Shown: one piece after another, positions 1 to 7,907 of the stretch
Layout: each line of letters begins with the position of its first letter
How positions within the stretch are numbered: the first letter of the stretch is position 1
Assembly: GCA_945878065.1 (NCBI GenBank)
Contig: CAMDXA010000032.1
Span: 1 to 22,063, forward strand
Source of the DNA: Bordetella parapertussis
GTDB taxonomy: Bacteria; Pseudomonadota; Gammaproteobacteria; Burkholderiales; Burkholderiaceae_C
DNA: 22,063 nucleotides
Reading direction: 5' to 3'
Program-made: the position numbers and the translations under genes
Notes under the pieces: generated by a model
Database searches by the model: none
What the model was told of the DNA's origin: nothing
What the model saw: only the letters and a program-made list of their open reading frames with translations

Positions 1-230
1 CCCAATTGTTCAGACGGAAACAGGATTGGGTTGATGCTGCCGCCCGAGGCTTTTTTCAAGCTCTCTACCCAAGTTTGTAGGGCGGGGTTCAGGGCATGTT
101 GCGCGGGGACCCACGTGGACACACGCATTTGTTGGACTTTGTCTTGCGCAGTTGCTGTCTTGTGCAGACCAAGCAAGCAGATAAACAGAAGACTTAAATG
201 CAGAAGCGAGGATGTCAGGTTTTTTTTCAT
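1..230 (-). CDS. TRAP transporter substrate-binding protein, DctP type (5' part only)
   Basis: The reading frame opens with ATG at 230 and runs off the left edge, so only the first 76 codons are seen. Residues 1-28 form a classic signal peptide: KK near the start, a Leu/Ile-rich core, then ATA before Gln29-Asp30 as a likely signal peptidase I site. The mature start has the pattern of the DctP/DctP-like periplasmic solute receptors of TRAP transporters: a STWVP segment, a QHALNP segment, then an Ala-Ser-Gly-Gly stretch leading to PSEQLG. Such proteins bind carboxylates in the periplasm and hand them to a DctQ/DctM membrane pair, which would lie beyond the window if present. The gene follows the indolepyruvate oxidoreductase genes on the same strand after 92 bases, so co-transcription is possible. 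No strong ribosome binding site is visible. The family call rests on the N-terminus only. Confidence 0.82.
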   Translation of the reverse strand, partial: MKKNLTSSLLHLSLLFICLLGLHKTATAQDKVQQMRVSTWVPAQHALNPALQTWVESLKKASGGSINPILFPSEQL

Positions 231-322
231 GGCACAGTGCAACAAGGGTTGGCAACAAGCTGTTGAGGATAACCCAGCCTATGTGGGGTGCTTATCGGTA
301 TCTGCCCTTGTACAGCGCGTTA

Positions 323-1897
323 TCAATCGGCTTTGCTGCGACCGGCAGAACGTATGAAACGCAGCGGTTGTTCCAGTGGTGCGCGCTTGGCCACCCCCAG
401 GGCTTGCAACTTGCTATCCAAGGCCAATCCGGCCTCGTCGGTCAATGCAGCCTCGCGCGATTGGCGCACTGCATCTGCACGCCACTGAGGCGACGGGTTG
501 ACGCTCGCAGGTGCCAAGTGTTTCAGTATGTGTTGCAGATTGCGTTTGGCGCGTTCGTTGGTGCTGCCGTAGCCTTTGATCAATCTGCCGCACATGGCTA
601 ACTGCAAGCCCAGCCCATGGTCTTCACGCAAGCCGGTGCACACGGCATCCAGCCATTGCTCTATGTCGCGTTGTTCCACGGCGAAGCGGCTGCCCAATGG
701 ACGCAGCCATTTCAACCCGGCAAGCATTCGCAGCGCCAGCATGCCGCCCACAGAATGAGAACCGATTTTCAAAGCCAGCGCCAAAGGCTCGCGGCCTTTC
801 AACACACGCGCTTTGTCAAAGCGCAGCACAGGCGCGGCCAGCCAAGCGGGCAGCAGCGCAGCGAACTCGGGCACGCCGGGTTTGAAATGCTCATACACGC
901 GCAACAGTTCGCCGTCTTGTTGCTTGACTTCCAGTGCCACACGTTGTCTGCGGCTGGCGCGGCTTTTCAAATCTGCGACACGCACGATGTCATCAAACGC
1001 CATCCACAAGGCCAGCCATCGCGCGGCTTCGCGGCTGGCTGAGTAGCCGTTGACATGCGTCGGGTCAAATGCGTTTTCCGCATCCAGCACTTGCTGCAAG
1101 CGCTGCACGTAACGCATGGCGTAATTGCGGTGTTGGTAATCGCACAGGCGGGCAAAACCCAAAGCGGCGAGTTCTTTCACAGCGGCGGGAAAAACGGTGA
1201 GCGCAGGCTCTTCATCTAAAGGCAAAGGCTTCTTGCTGACATCGTCATCCGTCAGCATGGCTTGCACGGTTTGCGTGTTGTGTACCCGTTCATAAGCAGC
1301 TGCAAAACCGCGCAAGCTGGCGGCACTGCTGCCACCTGTGCCAATCGTCGCTTCGTAATGTTCGCGCGACATGGGGAATATTCCGCTGGCCGCGATCACA
1401 CCCAGCATGACCGCGCTGACCATGGTGCCTTGCTCTTTGGCCATGACGGAAAAATCCCAAACTTGGGATTCGTGCGAAAACTGTTTCACCAGATCCAGCA
1501 AGGGCTGCACAACTAATCGACCGTCGCCCATGGGCATGCGCTCAAGCGTGGTCAAACTGCGCGATGAAGAACTGAAGACACGGGTGCGGTCCGCTGACAC
1601 CATGCCCAGCGAGATTTGCCGCGCGGTTTCCAGCAACTCGGTAGACACCAAAGCGTCTAAGGCACCCGGTACGGGGTTCAAGCTGAACACCGGTTGTTTG
1701 CCGTTCAATTCAGTCAAGGGTGTTGGTAGCACTTCAATGTAATAGGTGGTGGCACCGGTGCGCTGCGCCACGCCGGGTATGGACGTGCTTTGCGCCGGGT
1801 AGCCCGCACGCCGTGCCGTGTCCATCAGCCATTCGCTGAGCACACCGCCGCCTTCGCCGCCCAACGCACACACCAACACACTGATGGGCTGTGTCAT
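323..1897 (-). CDS. iorB: Indolepyruvate oxidoreductase subunit beta family protein
   Basis: This 524-residue protein is the beta-type partner of the 2-oxoacid:ferredoxin oxidoreductase encoded just upstream. Residues 7-18 hold the VLVCALGGEGGG nucleotide/cofactor-fold motif typical of gamma/beta POR domains, followed by an SIPGVAQRTGATTYYIE stretch expected where these subunits contact the alpha chain. The N-terminal ~200 residues are the catalytic-domain part. The remaining ~300 residues form the long extension seen in proteobacterial IorB-type proteins and absent from the short archaeal IorB, so the length is normal for this branch. The complex would oxidatively decarboxylate aryl pyruvates, such as indolepyruvate and phenylpyruvate, to aryl-acetyl-CoA and pass electrons to ferredoxin in the cytoplasm. 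The ATG at 1897 was chosen because it overlaps the iorA stop as ATGA. An in-frame upstream start at 1942 would overlap iorA by 49 bases and is less likely. The true substrate cannot be read from sequence. Confidence 0.9.
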   Translation of the reverse strand: MTQPISVLVCALGGEGGGVLSEWLMDTARRAGYPAQSTSIPGVAQRTGATTYYIEVLPTPLTELNGKQPVFSLNPVPGALDALVSTELLETARQISLGMVSADRTRVFSSSSRSLTTLERMPMGDGRLVVQPLLDLVKQFSHESQVWDFSVMAKEQGTMVSAVMLGVIAASGIFPMSREHYEATIGTGGSSAASLRGFAAAYERVHNTQTVQAMLTDDDVSKKPLPLDEEPALTVFPAAVKELAALGFARLCDYQHRNYAMRYVQRLQQVLDAENAFDPTHVNGYSASREAARWLALWMAFDDIVRVADLKSRASRRQRVALEVKQQDGELLRVYEHFKPGVPEFAALLPAWLAAPVLRFDKARVLKGREPLALALKIGSHSVGGMLALRMLAGLKWLRPLGSRFAVEQRDIEQWLDAVCTGLREDHGLGLQLAMCGRLIKGYGSTNERAKRNLQHILKHLAPASVNPSPQWRADAVRQSREAALTDEAGLALDSKLQALGVAKRAPLEQPLRFIRSAGRSKAD

Positions 1898-4071
1898 ACG
1901 GTTTGCATGGCGCGTACCAGCCTCGTTTGCAAAGCCGCCCACAGGCTTTCAAACAGCCCCGGGTTTTGAATGATTTCCGCGCGGTAAAAACTCGGGCACA
2001 AGGTGGCCGCGTGTGCGTTCTCCCCGCACAAACCGCAGCCGACACAGCCATCAATGACGGTGGCCACGGGGTCGACTTTCAGCGGGTCCGGGTTGTCTTT
2101 GAGGGTGAGTGTGGGGCAACCGGACAAGCGTATGCAGGCATGGTCGCCGTTGCACACATCTTCATCCACGCTGTATTTCACGCGCACCACGCGCTTGCCT
2201 TTTTTCAGCAGCGATTGGATCCAGGGTTTGATGCGACGCTGGCGCTCAAGCTGGCATTCGCCCTCGGCGATGATGACTTTCAAGCCGTTGAACTCAGACG
2301 TGAACGCTTCTTTGAGCAAAGCTTTGACGTTCGCCACTTCATAGGTGTGCACGGTTTTCAACCATTGCACGCCCAAGCCTTGCAATGTGGATTCGATGGT
2401 CATGTTGGTGTGCGACAAGCTCGTATGCTTATCGCTAGCAGCTTGCTTTTCTGCTTCCATCGGTGTCGAGATGATGTCTTGCGTGCCGGTGGCCGAGGTG
2501 TAGCCGTTTTTGAAAATCAACAACACCGCGTCATCGCCGTTGAATAACGCACTTTGCACACCCGTGAGCAAACCGTTGTGCCAGAAACCACCGTCACCCA
2601 TGATGGCCAGTGTGCGCCTTTGCATCATCGGCGATACACCGGCGCGGCTGGCCAGGCTCATGCCGTAACCCAGTATTGAATGCCCGGTGGAAAACGGCTC
2701 AAACGTGCCCAAGGCGTGGCAGCCGATGTCGGCGGCGATATGTAAGTCGCCGATTTCTTGTTGCACCAGTTTCAACGCAGAAAACACCGGACGCTCCGGA
2801 CAGCCTATGCAAAAGCCGGGAGGACGTGCGGGCAAGGCCTGACCGAGTGCATTGGCGACATCGGCGCGGCGTTGCTGTAAATCTTTGGACCACTGCTGCG
2901 CGGCTTTGGCGTTGTCGGCGGACACATATTGCGCGATGAAAGGAGACAGCCCAGAAGTGATGGCTTCAACGTTGTATTCACCCGCGCCGGGTAACAGGTC
3001 TTTGCCGTGCAAGGGTGTGTTGATGCCACGTCGTCGCAGTTGCGTGGCGATGTCTTGTTCGATGTACTCGGGCTGGCCTTCTTCCACCACCAGCACCGCT
3101 CGTTTGCCTTGGCAAAAGTCAATGATCTGATCCGGCACCAGCGGGTAGGTGACGTTCAGCACCAGCATGGGAATGTCGCATTCGCCGAAGGCGTTGGCCA
3201 GCCCCAGCAATTGCAGGCTGCGCAGCAAGCTGTTGTACAAACCGCCTTGCACGATCAAGCCCAGATCCGCGTGTTGATTGCCCGGCATCAACTCGTTCAA
3301 ACCGTGCTTGACGATGTACTCACGCGCCGCCGGAATGCGTTCTTCGAGCTTGCGCTTTTCTTGTTTGAAGGTGACTGGTGGGTGCGCCAGCCGCATGTAA
3401 TCGAACTTGGCCGGTTCGGCCATGAGGTGACGCGTGGACACCGCCGGTGCGCGGTTGGTTTTGGCGACAAAGCTGCCGCGCACATGGCAGGCGCGTATGC
3501 GTAACTCCAATATGCAAGGCATGTTCGATGCTTCGGACAGCGCGAAACCGTGTTCCACCATGTCAACCATGCGCGTCAGGTCGGGGCGCGGGTCCAGCAA
3601 ACACAGCGTGCTTTTCAGCGCATACGCATGCGTGCGTTCTTGTATGACGGATGCGCCTTCGCCATAGTCTTCGCCGACCACAATCAACGCGCCGCCGACC
3701 ACGCCGGGCGAAGCCAAATTCGACAAAGCATCACTGGCCACGTTGGTACCGACAATGGATTTCCAAGTGACCGCGCCGCGCAAGGGGTAGTGGATGCTGG
3801 CGCCAAGCATGGCCGCAGCCGAGGCTTCGTTGGAACAGGCTTCGACATGCACACCGAGCTCTTGCATCAGCGGTTTGGCCTGCACCATCACATCCAGCAA
3901 ATGCGACACCGGTGCGCCTTGGTAACCGCCAACGTAAGCCACGCCCGATTGCAACAAGGCTTTGGTGACCGCCAATATGCCTTCGCCGTGAAAACGCTCG
4001 CCATCCTTTAAGCGCAGTGACTTGATTTCTTCAACAAATGAAACTTCCAAACCCTGGCTCCCTGTGGACAA
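1894..4071 (-). CDS. iorA: Indolepyruvate ferredoxin oxidoreductase alpha subunit (thiamine-diphosphate and Fe-S)
   Basis: The 725-residue protein has the full IorA layout. The N-terminal pyrimidine-binding domain carries GGYQGAPVSHLLDVM and an EACSNEASAAAMLGAS segment. A CIGCPERP stretch lies mid-protein. The thiamine-diphosphate motif MGDGGFWHNG begins at about residue 491. The C-terminal ferredoxin-like domain has cysteines 640, 646 and 652, then 676, 679, 682 (CVGCGLC) and 692 (CPSF), so seven candidate Fe-S ligands are visible. The enzyme catalyses CoA-dependent oxidative decarboxylation of aryl pyruvates with ferredoxin as acceptor. No ATG is in frame near the start. TTG at 4071 is the longest choice, but TTG at 4050 is preceded by AGGGAG at seven bases and is a strong alternative that would remove seven residues. 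The gene is divergent from selD and is followed by iorB with a 4-base overlap. Confidence 0.92.
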   Translation of the reverse strand: MSTGSQGLEVSFVEEIKSLRLKDGERFHGEGILAVTKALLQSGVAYVGGYQGAPVSHLLDVMVQAKPLMQELGVHVEACSNEASAAAMLGASIHYPLRGAVTWKSIVGTNVASDALSNLASPGVVGGALIVVGEDYGEGASVIQERTHAYALKSTLCLLDPRPDLTRMVDMVEHGFALSEASNMPCILELRIRACHVRGSFVAKTNRAPAVSTRHLMAEPAKFDYMRLAHPPVTFKQEKRKLEERIPAAREYIVKHGLNELMPGNQHADLGLIVQGGLYNSLLRSLQLLGLANAFGECDIPMLVLNVTYPLVPDQIIDFCQGKRAVLVVEEGQPEYIEQDIATQLRRRGINTPLHGKDLLPGAGEYNVEAITSGLSPFIAQYVSADNAKAAQQWSKDLQQRRADVANALGQALPARPPGFCIGCPERPVFSALKLVQQEIGDLHIAADIGCHALGTFEPFSTGHSILGYGMSLASRAGVSPMMQRRTLAIMGDGGFWHNGLLTGVQSALFNGDDAVLLIFKNGYTSATGTQDIISTPMEAEKQAASDKHTSLSHTNMTIESTLQGLGVQWLKTVHTYEVANVKALLKEAFTSEFNGLKVIIAEGECQLERQRRIKPWIQSLLKKGKRVVRVKYSVDEDVCNGDHACIRLSGCPTLTLKDNPDPLKVDPVATVIDGCVGCGLCGENAHAATLCPSFYRAEIIQNPGLFESLWAALQTRLVRAMQTV

Positions 4072-4139
4072 CAGATTGCATGGACGACATGCAGCAGCGA
4101 CCGATCATAGAAGACACGGCTGCGTGTTAGATTTGCCGC

Positions 4140-5213
4140 ATGACTTCTTCACTTGACAACACACCACCCCGATTGACTTCCTTGGCCCACGGCGGCGGCT
4201 GCGGCTGCAAGATCGCGCCCGGCGTGCTGCGCGACATCCTCTCGAACATGAAAGGCTTCGCGCTACCGCCCCAATTGCTGGTCGGCATTGACACCTCGGA
4301 CGATGCGGCCGTGTATTTGCTCAATGACCAACAAGCGCTGATTGCCACCACAGATTTTTTCATGCCGGTGGTCGACGACCCGTTTGACTTCGGCCGCATC
4401 GCCGCGACCAATGCCATCAGCGACGTCTACGCCATGGGAGGTACGCCTATTTTTGCTTTGGCGCTGGTCGGTATGCCCATCAGTGTGCTGAGCACAGACA
4501 CCATTGGCCAGATATTGGCGGGCGGACAAAGCGTGTGTCAGGCCGCAGGCATTCCGATCGCAGGCGGCCACAGCATCGATTCGGTGGAACCGATTTACGG
4601 TTTGGTGGTGTTGGGCTTGGCGCACCCGAGCCGTATCAAGCGCAATGCGTCTGCGCAGGCAGGTGACGTGTTGGTGTTGGGCAAACCGCTGGGCGTGGGC
4701 ATACTGTCAGCCGCTTTGAAAAAAGAACAGCTGTCAGCCCAAGGCTATGCGCAAATGATTGCCACAACGACGCGCTTGAACACGCCCGGCCCGGAGCTGG
4801 CAGCGATAGACGGCGTGCATGCCATGACCGATGTCACCGGTTTTGGCTTGGCCGGTCATGCGCTGGAGATGGCGCGTGGCTCGGGCTTCGATGTACATAT
4901 TGATTGGTCAACCGTGCCCCTGCTGGACGGCGTGCGTGAATTGGCGCAGCAAGGCCATATCACCGGCGCGTCAACGCGTAACTGGAGCGGCTATGGCGCG
5001 GACGTGAAACTGCCCGCCAGCGGTTTTGATGCGATTGATCAGGCTTTGCTGAGTGACCCGCAAACCAGCGGCGGCTTGCTGGTCAGTTGTGCGCCTGAAT
5101 CACTTGACGCAGTGATGGCCGTGTTTGAACGGCACGGGTTTGCGCAGGCGGCAGTGGTGGGGCAGGTGACCCCTCAAACAGGTGAACGCCCGGGCTTAAA
5201 AGTGTCCAATTAA
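4140..5213 (+). CDS. selD: Selenide, water dikinase (selenophosphate synthetase)
   Basis: SelD makes selenophosphate from selenide and ATP, the selenium donor for selenocysteine and for 2-selenouridine in tRNA. The 357-residue length matches the family. HGGGCGCKIAPGVL near the N-terminus places Cys21 and Lys24 at the positions of the essential Cys17 and Lys20 of the E. coli enzyme. The Cys is encoded by TGC, so this is the Cys form and not the selenocysteine form. Further family blocks are DTSDDAAVY, TTDFFMPVVDDPFDFGRIAATNAISDVYAMGG, GGHSID, TDVTGFGLAGH and DPQTSGGLL. The gene is divergent from iorA, with 68 bases between starts and no clear ribosome binding site. No selA, selB, selenocysteine tRNA or selenouridine synthase lies in the window. 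Confidence 0.97.
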   Translation: MTSSLDNTPPRLTSLAHGGGCGCKIAPGVLRDILSNMKGFALPPQLLVGIDTSDDAAVYLLNDQQALIATTDFFMPVVDDPFDFGRIAATNAISDVYAMGGTPIFALALVGMPISVLSTDTIGQILAGGQSVCQAAGIPIAGGHSIDSVEPIYGLVVLGLAHPSRIKRNASAQAGDVLVLGKPLGVGILSAALKKEQLSAQGYAQMIATTTRLNTPGPELAAIDGVHAMTDVTGFGLAGHALEMARGSGFDVHIDWSTVPLLDGVRELAQQGHITGASTRNWSGYGADVKLPASGFDAIDQALLSDPQTSGGLLVSCAPESLDAVMAVFERHGFAQAAVVGQVTPQTGERPGLKVSN

Positions 5214-5286
5214 CTATTCATAAAAATTCGTAAGCCATTGAAAATATTGATAAAATGTAAATTTTATCTATTCAGAAATCTATTCA
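5214..5286 (+). promoter_or_regulatory. AT-rich promoter/operator region of the HipA-like gene with perfect palindrome
   Basis: The 73-base gap between selD and the HipA-like gene is strikingly AT-rich. It contains a perfect inverted repeat, GATAAAAT (5249-5256) and ATTTTATC (5261-5268), separated by four bases. TAAAAT inside the left arm matches five of six positions of a sigma-70 -10 box, and TTGAAA at 5238 could serve as a -35 for a slightly later -10. CTATTCA occurs three times, at 5214, 5268 and 5280; the last copy abuts the start codon. The palindrome is a plausible operator for the winged-helix domain of the downstream protein; that link is inferred. Confidence 0.55.
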
Positions 5287-6606
5287 ATGGACAGTCTTTC
5301 CGAAATCGCTGAGCGTGTACTCCACGTGCTGCACCAAGTAGGTGGTGTTGGCACCAGCACAGAGTTGCAAACCCGTTTGGGCTTGAGTCAGCCAACGGTG
5401 TCCCGCGCCTTGTCTGCGTTGGTCAAAAAAGGCCGCTTGCTCAAAGTCGGCGCTGCGCGGTCGCAGCAATACCTGTTGCCGCGCCATATTGAAGGCGTGG
5501 GCTCGCAAATTGGCATGGTTCGCGTGGACACACAAGGGAGTGTCAGTCCGTTTGCCCGCATGGTGGCGCTGCCGGGCGGGCGTTTCTGGGTCAACGAAGC
5601 CGATGGCCTGACCCAAATACACGATGGTTTGCCTTGGTTTTTGGACGATATGCGACCGCAAGGCTTCATGGGACAGACTTTTGTGCAAAACCACCCCGAG
5701 TTATCTTTGCCTGCCGATTTGCGCCATTGGAACGACGATCACGCGCTCAAAGCCATGGTGCTGGCCGGGGACGATTTGCCGGGCAATTTGATCGTGGGCG
5801 AGCAAGCCTTGGCCAGCTATCTCAGCGGGGTCAGACAAACCGCCGTGGTGCAACAACCCGAGGTGGACTATCCCCGATTGGCCATGCTCGCCATGCAAGG
5901 CGCGCAACCGGGTTCATCGGCGGGTGGCGAACAGCCGAAGTTTTCCGCTTTGGTAAACGGACAGGCCATGCTGGTCAAGTTTTCCCCGTCGGGCGATGCG
6001 CCCGGGGATGAACGCAGCCGTGACTTGCTGGTGTGCGAGCACATTGCGTTGCAGACTTTAGCGGCAGCGGGATTGCCAGCCGCTGACTCGCAGATCGTGA
6101 TCGCAGGCGGGCGTGTGTTTTTGCAGTCACGGCGATTTGACAGAACAGACAAAGGCCGCATCGGCATGGTGTCGCTGCTGGTGTACGACGCCCAGTATGT
6201 GGGTGAAATGGATAACTGGTCAGCAACAGCACAGCGTATGGCGGCGCGCCAATTGATGACCTCGCAAGACGCTCAACAACTGCAATTGCTGGAAGCCTAC
6301 GGCTTGTTGATTGCCAATACCGACAGGCATTACGGCAATATTTCGTTTTTGCTGGAGGACGACGATTGGCGCTTATCGCCTACCTACGACATGTTGCCGA
6401 TGTTGTATGCGCCTGTGAAAGGTGAATTGGTAGAGCGAGATTTTGCTGCCCGGAAATTACAACCGACCTCCCAAACCCTGACGGTGTGGCCGCAAGCCAA
6501 GCAACTGGCGCAACAGTTTTGGCAAAGCGTTGCCGCCGATACGCGCGTGTCGGACGCTTTTAAAGTCTTGGCTCAGGCGAATGCAGATGTGGTGGCCAAG
6601 CTGTGA
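5287..6606 (+). CDS. yjjJ: HipA-like serine/threonine kinase with N-terminal winged helix (YjjJ type)
   Basis: The 439-residue protein joins a winged helix-turn-helix (about residues 1-65, with LGLSQPTVSRALSALVKKGRLL as the recognition part) to a HipA kinase fold. Kinase signs are AGGEQPKF at about 213-220 (the HipA nucleotide-loop region), an MLVKFSPSG strand with the likely ATP-binding Lys, NTDRHYGN with catalytic Asp346 and Asn351, and SPTYDM with metal-binding Asp368. The architecture and length match YjjJ, a HipA relative of E. coli reported as a toxin. Classical HipA is paired with a separate HipB repressor; none is encoded next to this gene. The fused DNA-binding domain may stand in for it. 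It follows selD after 73 bases but has its own likely promoter. The target of phosphorylation is unknown. All kinase motifs look intact. Confidence 0.85.
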   Translation: MDSLSEIAERVLHVLHQVGGVGTSTELQTRLGLSQPTVSRALSALVKKGRLLKVGAARSQQYLLPRHIEGVGSQIGMVRVDTQGSVSPFARMVALPGGRFWVNEADGLTQIHDGLPWFLDDMRPQGFMGQTFVQNHPELSLPADLRHWNDDHALKAMVLAGDDLPGNLIVGEQALASYLSGVRQTAVVQQPEVDYPRLAMLAMQGAQPGSSAGGEQPKFSALVNGQAMLVKFSPSGDAPGDERSRDLLVCEHIALQTLAAAGLPAADSQIVIAGGRVFLQSRRFDRTDKGRIGMVSLLVYDAQYVGEMDNWSATAQRMAARQLMTSQDAQQLQLLEAYGLLIANTDRHYGNISFLLEDDDWRLSPTYDMLPMLYAPVKGELVERDFAARKLQPTSQTLTVWPQAKQLAQQFWQSVAADTRVSDAFKVLAQANADVVAKL

Positions 6607-6612
6607 GGCTGT

Positions 6613-7380
6613 TCAGTCCGCATACCCGGGATTGACCCGGTCCAGCACCCGCATCATGGCTGCGAAATACAAGTGTTCACGCTCGGAGACAGGGTGGCGG
6701 TCGTTCGGTGAGCGTTGCAGCACTTCGGCCACCACTTGCTCGCTCATGACTTCCAGCGTTTCGCCGGTGCTCATGGCCAGCACTTGGGTTTGGCAGGCTT
6801 TTTCCAATTTGTACAAACGGCGGTAAGCCTGAGCCACGGTGTTGCCGACCGTCACCACACCATGGTTTTTCAGAAACATGACTTGTTTGTCTTGTAGCAA
6901 TGCAGCGAGTCGTTCGCCTTCGTCCATGGTCTTGGCCAGACCCGTGTAATGGTCGTCATACGCGATGCGGTTGTGGAAAAACGCAGCGGTTTGGCTGGCG
7001 GCAAGCAGCCGGTTGTTTTTCAACATATTGAGTGCCGTGGCCCAAGGCTGGTGGGTGTGCAACACCACCTTGGCGCCGGTGATGCGGTGCAGCGGAGCGT
7101 GAATGCATTGGGCTGAAAGTTCGACCACGCCGTGGCCTTCCAGCGTTTCACCCGCATCGTTGAACACAAGCATGTCGCTGGCGCGTGCCTCGGACCAGTG
7201 CAGGCCGTAGGGCAACAGTAAATACTGGTCGGTGCGCCCGGGCACGATCATGGTGAAGTGGTTGTCTATGCCTTCTTCCAAGCCATCGAGCACCGCCAAT
7301 CGCAGCGCGGCGGCCAGATGCACTTTGGCTTGCCACACAGGGTCAACAGCAGCGGAGGTGGGCAGGGTGTGAACAGACAT
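6613..7380 (-). CDS. Class II aldolase/adducin family protein
   Basis: The 255-residue protein has the class II aldolase fold signs: HTHQPWA with His108 and His110, and NHGVVTVG with His173, which would bind the catalytic zinc; Glu87 in VVELSAQCIH is a candidate catalytic acid. The usual N-terminal GN-x-S phosphate-binding motif is replaced by EGIDNHFTMIVPG, as in the branch related to adducin heads and decarboxylase-like members, so a sugar-phosphate substrate should not be assumed. Family members act as aldolases, epimerases or decarboxylases in the cytoplasm; the reaction here is not predictable. The gene converges on the HipA-like gene with six bases between stop codons. TfoX-like lies upstream on the same strand with a 46-base gap, so the two could share a transcript. 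Confidence 0.88.
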   Translation of the reverse strand: MSVHTLPTSAAVDPVWQAKVHLAAALRLAVLDGLEEGIDNHFTMIVPGRTDQYLLLPYGLHWSEARASDMLVFNDAGETLEGHGVVELSAQCIHAPLHRITGAKVVLHTHQPWATALNMLKNNRLLAASQTAAFFHNRIAYDDHYTGLAKTMDEGERLAALLQDKQVMFLKNHGVVTVGNTVAQAYRRLYKLEKACQTQVLAMSTGETLEVMSEQVVAEVLQRSPNDRHPVSEREHLYFAAMMRVLDRVNPGYAD

Positions 7381-7426
7381 GGGCGACTTTCAGGTATTGC
7401 CAAACAGATGTCGAGAATAACTGAAA

Positions 7427-7792
7427 TTATTTTTTTCGCCACGGTGGCGCGCTGGCGTGGCGGTCATTGGCCTCTTGCGCACGCAAGGCGGCGTCGTAAG
7501 CACTTTGCGCCCAAGCTGCGGCGAGTTCGCGGTCATCCAACATGACATCCGGGGCGCTCCAATAAGACAGTTGCACTTGCTTGCCGCGTTGCACAAAGCC
7601 AAAGGCTTGGCAGCCTTGGTCGGTGAATTGAGAGCGGTTGTGCGCATCGGTTTTCAAATACAAACGGCCTTGCGCGTAAAGCCCAAACATCAAACCATCC
7701 CGGTAAATACCATGGGCCCCGAACATGCGGCGGGTGGTGATCTGGCCGAAACCGGCGAACACCTCGTGCAGAAATTCGATGAAGTCGCTCAT
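7427..7792 (-). CDS. TfoX/Sxy N-terminal domain protein
   Basis: The 121-residue protein matches the TfoX N-terminal domain: an N-terminal helix with a LHEVFAGFGQITTRRMFGAHGIYRDGLMFGLY segment, then RLYLKTD and a basic Ala-rich C-terminal helix ending in Lys-Lys. The RRMFGG/AHGIY block is the hallmark. Full-length TfoX/Sxy controls competence in Haemophilus and Vibrio, but stand-alone N-terminal-domain proteins are widespread and mostly uncharacterised, so no competence role is claimed. The ATG at 7792 was chosen because it begins the conserved domain. A start at 7840 would add 16 residues with no family likeness. No strong ribosome binding site is visible. Confidence 0.82.
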   Translation of the reverse strand: MSDFIEFLHEVFAGFGQITTRRMFGAHGIYRDGLMFGLYAQGRLYLKTDAHNRSQFTDQGCQAFGFVQRGKQVQLSYWSAPDVMLDDRELAAAWAQSAYDAALRAQEANDRHASAPPWRKK

Positions 7793-7864
7793 GTCGGCTG
7801 TCGGTGGGGCGATGTAAAACGAAAAGCATGCATGAAGCATTATTCATGGTTGGGCGCGGAAATA

Positions 7865-7891
7865 AAAAAGCCACGCTGTGCGTGGCTTTTT
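7865..7891 (-). terminator. Intrinsic terminator of the outer membrane protein gene
   Basis: A perfect 12-base-pair stem (7865-7876 with 7880-7891) and a three-base loop combine a GCCACGC core with a T5 tract on either strand. It lies 16 bases past the stop of the minus-strand outer membrane protein gene. Its symmetry lets it act in both directions, but no plus-strand gene ends here. Confidence 0.88.
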
Positions 7892-7907
7892 GTAAAGCTG
7901 GAAAAAA

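Noticed and set aside
10..258. 82-codon minus-strand frame at the left edge
   Set aside because: It is a shadow of the overlapping frame from 230, which has a signal peptide and DctP-type sequence.
2003..4011. Several plus-strand frames opposite iorA
   Set aside because: Shadows of iorA with no motif, start signal or composition support.
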